A stretch of 64,000 nt of DNA from Eubacterium oxidoreducens (lineage in GTDB: Bacteria > Bacillota > Clostridia > Lachnospirales > Lachnospiraceae), in assembly GCF_900104415.1 (NCBI RefSeq), contig NZ_FMXR01000004.1, positions 305,159 through 369,158 of the forward strand. Direction: 5' to 3'. Under the pieces are notes generated by a model, which saw nothing but the letters and a program-made list of their open reading frames with translations, made no database searches and had not been told where the DNA came from. Shown in pieces: positions 59,244 to 64,000 of the stretch; within the stretch, counting starts at the first letter, position 1, and each line of letters opens with the position of its first letter. The position numbers and the translations under genes were made by a program.

Positions 59244-59276
59244 CTCAGTCGGAGCTTGTACCCCGACTGAGTTAAA
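59239..59276 (+). repeat. Palindromic element A, copy 2
   Basis: TTTAACTCAGTCGGAG and its near-perfect complement (one mismatch) around CTTGTA. The TAA is the stop of the PhlG-like gene. The sequence equals the copy at 16022-16059 read on that copy's coding strand, apart from one base. Confidence 0.8.
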
Positions 59277-59292
59277 TATAGTGTGTAAAGTC

Positions 59293-59324
59293 AGGGACCG
59301 TTCGAAAGAATGGTCCTTGTTTTA
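59293..59324 (+). terminator. Intrinsic terminator before the second ATPase gene
   Basis: AGGGACCGTTC pairs with GAATGGTCCTT (two G-T pairs) and is followed by TGTTTTATT. Confidence 0.75.
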
Positions 59325-59400
59325 TTGAAAAAAAGTCGATATAATAAAAATACCGAAATTGATTTCGCCGAAACCGATTTCGGCGAAATCAATTTCGGTA
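59317..59400 (+). promoter_or_regulatory. Promoter with a 23-bp-arm perfect palindrome at the transcription start
   Basis: TTGTTT (59317-59322), a 17-nt spacer and TATAAT (59340-59345). A perfect inverted repeat with 23-nt arms (59351-59373 and 59378-59400) and a 4-nt loop begins at the predicted transcript start. It contains TTGATTTCGCCGAAAC, shared with the first ATPase gene's upstream hairpin. It ends 16 nt before the ATG at 59416, so it may be an operator, an RNA hairpin, or both. Confidence 0.8.
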
Positions 59401-59415
59401 AAACGGAGGATTCGT

Positions 59416-60804
59416 ATGCAAAGAGAATTCAGAGGAAGGAAAAAGGAATTAAAAGTACTAAATCAAAAGTTAAGCCAAGATGGTTTTTTCATGACGGTAC
59501 TATATGGTAGGCGTAGAATTGGAAAAACAAAACTGATAAACCAATTTATGCAAGAGCATGATTGCAAGGGGATTTCTTTTACAGCTGTGGAGCGAGGCGA
59601 AGCGGAGCTGTTGACCATGATGACAGAAGCAGTGCTTTTGGAACTGGCTGCGGAATTGGTAGGGACAATTACTTTTTCAAGCTTTGAGAAGTTATTTGAA
59701 TTTATTGGAAAGCAGGCAGAGAAGGAAAAGATTATATTTTTCATAGATGAATATCCGTATCTTGCAAAGCAATGCCCATATATTCAATCCGTACTTCAAA
59801 AAGTTATTGATACGAATTGGAAACACACGAATCTGTTTTTTATTATCTGTGGGTCGCTTGTAAGCTTTATGAAGGATGAAGTACTTGCGCAGTCAGCTCC
59901 TCTATATGGAAGATGTAATCTGGAATTGAAGCTTAGACCTTTTAACTATATGGAAACTGCAGAATTTTTAGAGGGTTATACATATGAGGAGAAGGCAATC
60001 TGTTACGGTCTTACAAATGGCGTTGCAAAATACATTGAGCAATTTGATTGCAGCAAGAGTCTTGAGGAGAATATCATAGAACAGTTTTATTCTCTTGGAG
60101 GATATTTTTCAGAAGAACAGATTAAGACGGTGATTTCAAGTGAGCGACAAAACCCAGCTGTCTATAATTCTATTATTTCAGCGGTTGCAACCGGTCATAC
60201 GAAAAACAGTGAGATTGCTTCCTTTGTAGGAATGGATGATGTAACATATCCGTTAAAGATGTTAACGAATGCGGAGCTGTTGGAAAGAAGAACGGCAAAA
60301 AGACCCTATTATGTATTGAATGACAGTATGATTGAATTTTGGTTTCGCTATGTGAATCGCGCAATGAGTTTAGTCAATGCCGATCGAGGAGAGGTATATT
60401 ATAATTCATATGTAAAAGAACATTTACACGATTTTATGGGGAAGATATTTGAAAAGATGGCAAAAGAATATCTGCTGCTTCACGCGGGGCAGGAGGATCT
60501 GCCAATCCTTACGGAGATTACAGATTATCAGGAGATTGTTTTAGATGAGGATAAAAAGAAAAAACAGATTGAAATAGATTTGCTTGGAAAAAATGGTAAG
60601 AATATATTACTGATAGGGGAGTGTAAATTTAAAAACACAGCATTTGATAAGACAGAATATGAAAAATTAATGGATAAGGTAAAATACATTTCTGCGATTA
60701 ATCCGTTGATATGTGTGTTTTCGCTAAATGGATATACGGATTACGTAAAAGATCATGCATCAGAGTGTAAATTATTTTGTATCGATGATTTGTATAAAGG
60801 ATAA
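59416..60804 (+). CDS. Archaeal-type AAA ATPase with DUF234-like C-terminus
   Basis: A 462-residue protein. It opens with MQREFRGRKKELKVLNQKL, a hallmark of this ATPase group, then Walker A YGRRRIGKTKL (Lys37), Walker B IIFFIDEYPYL, sensor IICGSLVSFM, a winged-helix segment (IASFVGMDDVTYPLKMLTNAELLERR) and the DUF234 region ending in a PD-(D/E)XK-like core (QIEIDLLGKNGKNILLIGECKFKN). CGGAGG six nucleotides before the ATG at 59416 fixes the start. The longer frame from 59359 would translate the palindrome. Function of the family is unknown. Confidence 0.88.
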   Translation: MQREFRGRKKELKVLNQKLSQDGFFMTVLYGRRRIGKTKLINQFMQEHDCKGISFTAVERGEAELLTMMTEAVLLELAAELVGTITFSSFEKLFEFIGKQAEKEKIIFFIDEYPYLAKQCPYIQSVLQKVIDTNWKHTNLFFIICGSLVSFMKDEVLAQSAPLYGRCNLELKLRPFNYMETAEFLEGYTYEEKAICYGLTNGVAKYIEQFDCSKSLEENIIEQFYSLGGYFSEEQIKTVISSERQNPAVYNSIISAVATGHTKNSEIASFVGMDDVTYPLKMLTNAELLERRTAKRPYYVLNDSMIEFWFRYVNRAMSLVNADRGEVYYNSYVKEHLHDFMGKIFEKMAKEYLLLHAGQEDLPILTEITDYQEIVLDEDKKKKQIEIDLLGKNGKNILLIGECKFKNTAFDKTEYEKLMDKVKYISAINPLICVFSLNGYTDYVKDHASECKLFCIDDLYKG

Positions 60805-60825
60805 GAAGAGAAAGAAGGAACATAC

Positions 60826-62277
60826 ATGGCAGTATTAGAAGGACTAGAGCCTAAGAGAGTATTTTATTATTTTGAGGAAATCTGTAAGATTCCACATGGC
60901 TCAAGACAGACGCAGGCAATCAGTGATTACCTCGTAGAGTTTGCAAGGGCGCATGGACTAGACTATAGACAAGATGAAGCGGGCAATATCGTGATTTTAA
61001 AGGCAGCAAGTAAGGGCGCCGAGGATAAGCCGGTGGTGATGATACAAGGACATATGGATATGGTGTGTGAAAAGGAGGAAGGCTGCGAGATTGATTTTAA
61101 GACGCAGGGGCTGAGCCTTCAGGTAGAAGATGGCATCATCTCGGCGAAGGGCACGACGCTTGGCGGAGATGATGGAATCGCGGTTGCGTATGCGCTTGCA
61201 ATCTTAGAAGATGACTCCTTAGAGCATCCGCCGTTAGAAGTGGTGCTTACCGTAGATGAGGAGATAGGACTTCTTGGTGCAACTGCACTTGATACATCAG
61301 ACTTAAAGGCTGAGCTGATGTTAAACCTTGACTCTGAGGAGGAAGGACATTTCTTAACAGGCTGCGCCGGTGGAGTGACGGCGATTTGTCACCTTCCACT
61401 CGAGCGTAAGATGGAGCAGGGAATCTTGTGCGAGCTGGTGATTGACGGACTTATAGGTGGACACTCCGGTATGGAGATTGATAAGGGACGCGGCAATGCC
61501 GACAATCTGCTTGGACGTGCGCTGTATCTTCTCGGGAAAGAGGTTTCGTTTGGGATCGTAAGCGCCGAGGGCGGATTAAAAGATAATGCTATCGTAAGAA
61601 AGGCAACGGCCGGACTGCTTGTGCCAAAGGAAGAGGTAAACGCTCTTAAGGCAGCAGTGGCGAAGGTGCAGGCGGTATATTCCGGTGAATACAAGGTTAC
61701 CGATCCGGGTGTGAGCATCCATCTTGTAGAAGGAAAGAGTGCCAAGGAGATGGTTTTGACTAAGCAGTCAGCACGCAATTTTGTGACGGCGATTATCAAT
61801 GCGCCGCGCGGTATCCAGAGAATGAATCCGGATGTGGAAGGGCTTGTGCAGACTTCCTTGAATCTTGGTATTATGACGATGACAGGAGATGAAGCTGTGT
61901 ATTCATATTCCGTTCGAAGCAGCGTGGATTCGGAAAAGCGTGAGATGCTGATGCGACTTGAGAATCTGATGGAGACAATAGGCGGTTTTCTTGCGTGCGA
62001 AGGAGACTATCCAGGCTGGGAATACCGTATGGATTCGCCGCTTCGTGAGTTGATGGTGGAAGTGTTTGAAGAGCAGTATGGTCATAAGCCAATCATTGAG
62101 ACAATGCATGCCGGCGTAGAATGTGGTATATTTGTTGGAAAGATGCCGCAGCTTGACTGTGTCTCTTACGGACCGGATCTATTAGACATTCACACGCCAA
62201 AGGAACACATGGATGTGAAGAGCGTAGAAAGAACCTGGAATCTGACAAAGGAAGTGTTACGAAGACTTGCTAAGTAA
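60826..62277 (+). CDS. pepD: Aminoacyl-histidine dipeptidase (M20 family, PepD)
   Basis: A 483-residue zinc dipeptidase with the M20/PepD landmarks. These are FEEICKIPHGSRQTQAISDY, the metal motif GHMDMVCEK, GTTLGGDDGIAVAYAL, the catalytic VDEEIGLLGA, NLDSEEEG, GLIGGHSGMEIDKGRGNA and the final HAGVECGIF. It cleaves Xaa-His and other dipeptides in the cytoplasm and uses two Zn2+ ions. It lies 21 nt after the ATPase gene and overlaps the GIY-YIG gene by 11 nt. Confidence 0.94.
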   Translation: MAVLEGLEPKRVFYYFEEICKIPHGSRQTQAISDYLVEFARAHGLDYRQDEAGNIVILKAASKGAEDKPVVMIQGHMDMVCEKEEGCEIDFKTQGLSLQVEDGIISAKGTTLGGDDGIAVAYALAILEDDSLEHPPLEVVLTVDEEIGLLGATALDTSDLKAELMLNLDSEEEGHFLTGCAGGVTAICHLPLERKMEQGILCELVIDGLIGGHSGMEIDKGRGNADNLLGRALYLLGKEVSFGIVSAEGGLKDNAIVRKATAGLLVPKEEVNALKAAVAKVQAVYSGEYKVTDPGVSIHLVEGKSAKEMVLTKQSARNFVTAIINAPRGIQRMNPDVEGLVQTSLNLGIMTMTGDEAVYSYSVRSSVDSEKREMLMRLENLMETIGGFLACEGDYPGWEYRMDSPLRELMVEVFEEQYGHKPIIETMHAGVECGIFVGKMPQLDCVSYGPDLLDIHTPKEHMDVKSVERTWNLTKEVLRRLAK

Positions 62278-62740
62278 TATACCGGACAACATCATTGCCT
62301 TTGTGGCAGTCGTAATCATCTTATATATTGTATTTGTAATTGTACGATTTCGCTATCGACACCGGGAGAAGAGAAGAATGCGAAAGCTCCTTCATGGCAA
62401 GAAGGAATTGACGGTGGATGAGTTTTTTGCGATTCGCGAAGAGGACTATGTGGATGCGCCGAACTTCGAAGGCATCTATATAATCTTCAACAGAAGTCGT
62501 AATCTGTATTATGTGGGGCAGTCTGTGCGGGTATTTTCCAGAGTGAACTCACATTTCACCGGCAAAGGTAACGGTGATGTCTATGCCGATTATATCTATG
62601 GCGATGATTTTCGCATTCGCATGATTTCATTAAAGGGCAGCGGATATCGTAATCTTGATGACCTAGAGCGAGAGACGATTGCGCGCTACAACGCTTATGC
62701 CAAAGGTTACAACAAAACGAAAGGGAATATGGGTGACTAG
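62267..62740 (+). CDS. GIY-YIG-domain protein with an N-terminal membrane helix
   Basis: A 157-residue protein with a hydrophobic helix (about residues 9-27) followed by basic residues (FRYRHREKRRMRK) and a short GIY-YIG fold: EGIYIIFNRSRNLYYVGQSV, then RVNSHF and a final LERETIARYNAYAKGYN containing the metal-binding Glu. The start is probably TTG at 62267, inside pepD, with a weak ribosome binding site. GIY-YIG domains cut DNA or RNA; a membrane-tethered form is uncommon, and activity is uncertain. Confidence 0.75.
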   Translation: MLSNIPDNIIAFVAVVIILYIVFVIVRFRYRHREKRRMRKLLHGKKELTVDEFFAIREEDYVDAPNFEGIYIIFNRSRNLYYVGQSVRVFSRVNSHFTGKGNGDVYADYIYGDDFRIRMISLKGSGYRNLDDLERETIARYNAYAKGYNKTKGNMGD

Positions 62741-62741
62741 C

Positions 62742-62993
62742 ATGAAACAGCTACTTGAAATCTTACAAAGAGAACTTGGCGTAGGAAGTGCGTCGGTGGT
62801 TCTGCCGGGAATCGTAAATGATTTTAAGGGGATGCTTCTTAAGGCCGGTGCCGGGAATGTGGTGATGGAAGAATATAAGATTGACACCGGTGTGACGGTG
62901 AAGCTGGCAGGAAAGAATCAGACCGGCGTGCTCTATGTGACCGGTATCTGGGTGGAGCAAAAACAAATACCTGTACTTCCATTTGTATTATAA
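62742..62993 (+). CDS. Small hypothetical protein
   Basis: An 83-residue soluble protein starting MKQLLEILQRELGVGSAS. An alpha-helical start is followed by a beta-strand-rich part (YKIDTGVTVKLAGKNQTGVL, YVTGIWVEQKQIPVLPF). The ATG is one nucleotide after the GIY-YIG stop, so it belongs to that operon. A longer frame from 62679 overlaps the GIY-YIG gene and is less likely. No family recognised. Confidence 0.55.
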   Translation: MKQLLEILQRELGVGSASVVLPGIVNDFKGMLLKAGAGNVVMEEYKIDTGVTVKLAGKNQTGVLYVTGIWVEQKQIPVLPFVL

Positions 62994-63040
62994 TAGTTTC
63001 CCATAACAGTATCCTTATCCTAGCAATAAAGAAGACTAAT

Positions 63041-63069
63041 TTTACAGGGATAACCGGTAGTGTTATGAT
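63041..63069 (+). promoter_or_regulatory. Promoter of the molbindin gene
   Basis: TTTACA (63041-63046), a 17-nt spacer and an extended -10, TGTTATGAT, with its hexamer at 63064-63069. Confidence 0.7.
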
Positions 63070-63111
63070 AGCAATATCAAAAAACGAACAACATATTAGG
63101 AGGTTATGACA

Positions 63112-63525
63112 ATGAAACTTAGTGCAAGAAATCAAATTGAAGGTACTGTTGTTAATGTAAATGAAGGTGCAGTTAATGCCATCGTTGCATTGGAGTTTGC
63201 CGGCGAAACCATCAGCGGAACAATCTCTATGTCAGCGGTTCAGGAACTTGGACTTGAAAAAGGGAAGAAGGCAACAGCAATTATCAAAGCTACAGAAGTT
63301 ATGATTGGAATCGGCGATCTGACACTTAGCGCAAGAAACAAACTCGCAGGTAAGATTACAGCAATCGATGAAGGTGCTGTAAACGCAATTGTGAAAGTTG
63401 AAGTTGCAGGTGGCAACACCATCAGCGCAACCATTTCCATGGCATCTGTTAAGGATCTTGGCCTTGCAGTTGGAAAAGAAGTTGTAGCAGTAATTAAGGC
63501 AACATCTGTTATGTTCGCAATCTAA
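63112..63525 (+). CDS. Molbindin: two tandem Mop (TOBE-type) molybdate-binding domains
   Basis: A 137-residue protein made of two homologous Mop domains: LSARNQIEGTVVNVNEGAVN with ISGTISMSAV, then LSARNKLAGKITAIDEGAVN with ISATISMASV. Each contains the usual SARN, GAVN-V and S-x-T-SV elements of molybdate/tungstate-binding ModG-like proteins, which assemble into oxyanion storage shells. The ATG at 63112 is eight nucleotides after AGGAGG; the ATG at 63106 is too close. It is likely to serve molybdenum-cofactor enzymes such as the operon at 18.6 kb. Confidence 0.9.
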   Translation: MKLSARNQIEGTVVNVNEGAVNAIVALEFAGETISGTISMSAVQELGLEKGKKATAIIKATEVMIGIGDLTLSARNKLAGKITAIDEGAVNAIVKVEVAGGNTISATISMASVKDLGLAVGKEVVAVIKATSVMFAI

Positions 63526-63541
63526 TAAGAACGTTTTGTCT

Positions 63542-63578
63542 CAGCAGTCGAAAGGAAGATTTCGGCTGCTGTTTTTTG
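63542..63578 (+). terminator. Intrinsic terminator after the molbindin gene
   Basis: CAGCAGTCGAAA pairs with TTTCGGCTGCTG (one G-T pair) and is followed by TTTTTT. Confidence 0.9.
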
Positions 63579-63611
63579 TGCTATAATACATTTACGAATA
63601 GGAGTGATAGT

Positions 63612-63638
63612 GTGAAAGAAAGTAGAGGAAAACCATAA
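63612..63638 (+). other. Possible gene start truncated near an IS insertion
   Basis: A GTG with AGGAGTGATA upstream and TATAAT at about 63583 opens a frame of only eight codons. The transposase remnant follows on the other strand, so an original gene may have been cut here. Confidence 0.25.
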
Positions 63639-63707
63639 ATGGACGCACTTAAATAAGCTGTCTAAGGCAGGCAACTTTTTGAAGTGTTATAGCGTTAGGA
63701 AAATAGA

Positions 63708-64000
63708 TCAAGAAGCTAATGGTTCATCAGGAGGAAGTAACCCCTCTCGTTGCAATAGTTTCTTGGCTTGCTTGATAGCTTTTGCCTTTTGTTTTTCAAC
63801 AAGAGCTTCAGGCATATCAATCTTGTAAAGATCGCTCGGATTCCACTGCTCACCAGTAGACAGCATCTGGTAGATGGCGGTAAGAATCATACGGGCAATA
63901 GCGATAATGGCTCTTTTCTTGCCACGGCGTTTAACAAGAGATTCATATTTCTTTTTGTAGTAAGGAGATTTGTCAGATTTTACGGCTGCATGAGCACACT
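63708..64000 (-). mobile_element. IS110-family transposase, C-terminal part (runs off the window)
   Basis: The minus-strand frame is open to the window end and encodes CAHAAVKSDKSPYYKKKYES, LVKRRGKKRAIIAIARMILT and AIYQMLSTGEQW, the Transposase_20 C-terminal region of IS110/IS116 elements (H-A, Y-rl-R-GKK-A--A-AR). It ends with PPDEPLAS and TGA. About 97 residues are visible. IS110 elements lack terminal inverted repeats and use a DEDD transposase guided by a bridge RNA from the element's non-coding end, so the exact boundary left of 63708 cannot be placed. Confidence 0.88.

Overview
The window looks like a chromosomal stretch of a low-GC anaerobic Firmicute, most probably a gut Lachnospiraceae (Clostridia). 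This rests on the gene style (strong AGGAGG ribosome binding sites, TTGACA/TATAAT promoters, family-typical ROK kinase, C_GCAxxG_C_C and VanZ genes, MBG/InlB-repeat surface proteins), not on a marker gene; no rRNA or tRNA was seen.

Layout. 1-2.6 kb: tail of a FliB-like lysine methylase, a ROK sugar kinase and a GntP permease. 2.7-6.0 kb: response regulator, histidine kinase and an anchored periplasmic-type binding protein, probably one sensory unit; phased direct repeats lie between it and gntP. 6.1-13.1 kb: housekeeping and repair-type genes (UDG-family glycosylase, methyltransferase, two Nudix enzymes, MgtC, patatin, MATE). 13.1-18.1 kb: a cluster of TTTTGTAACTTTT repeats, an ECF sigma factor with a membrane beta-propeller protein, an exported alpha/beta hydrolase and small redox/NTF2 genes. 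18.5-24.5 kb: a four-gene operon for a soluble molybdoenzyme. It has a Mo-bis-MGD catalytic subunit, a four-cluster ferredoxin, a TorD chaperone fused to an AsrA-type iron-sulfur protein, and an AsrB-type flavoprotein, behind a strong promoter with a GntR-like operator. 24.6-27.6 kb: a TrpXYZ-like ABC importer.

27.96-48.64 kb is one 6892-residue exported protein made of Ig-like, MBG/YDG, InlB and Fn3-like modules, with a very basic C-terminal domain. It takes up almost a third of the window.

48.6-57.3 kb is a mosaic accessory region: a gutted group II intron, an AAA ATPase, a spermidine-synthase-like membrane protein, a frameshifted 5' copy of an EamA gene, a DUF6973-like protein with a small lipoprotein, a decayed copy of the giant protein's C-terminus, AT-rich secreted and VanZ genes, and two families of direct repeats. 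Repeats of neighbouring gene ends bracket both inserted blocks, which suggests insertion or recombination with partial duplication.

57.0-64 kb: EamA and RidA genes, a PhlG/phloretin-hydrolase-like enzyme, a second AAA ATPase behind a 23-bp-arm palindrome, PepD, a membrane GIY-YIG protein, a two-Mop-domain molybdate-binding protein, and an IS110-type transposase running off the edge.

How the genes work together: the clearest pathway inference is NAD(P)H to AsrB flavin to AsrA clusters to the DmsB-like ferredoxin to the molybdenum cofactor, without a membrane anchor or Tat signal. The molbindin at 63.1 kb could store molybdate for it. The real substrate cannot be read from the sequence.
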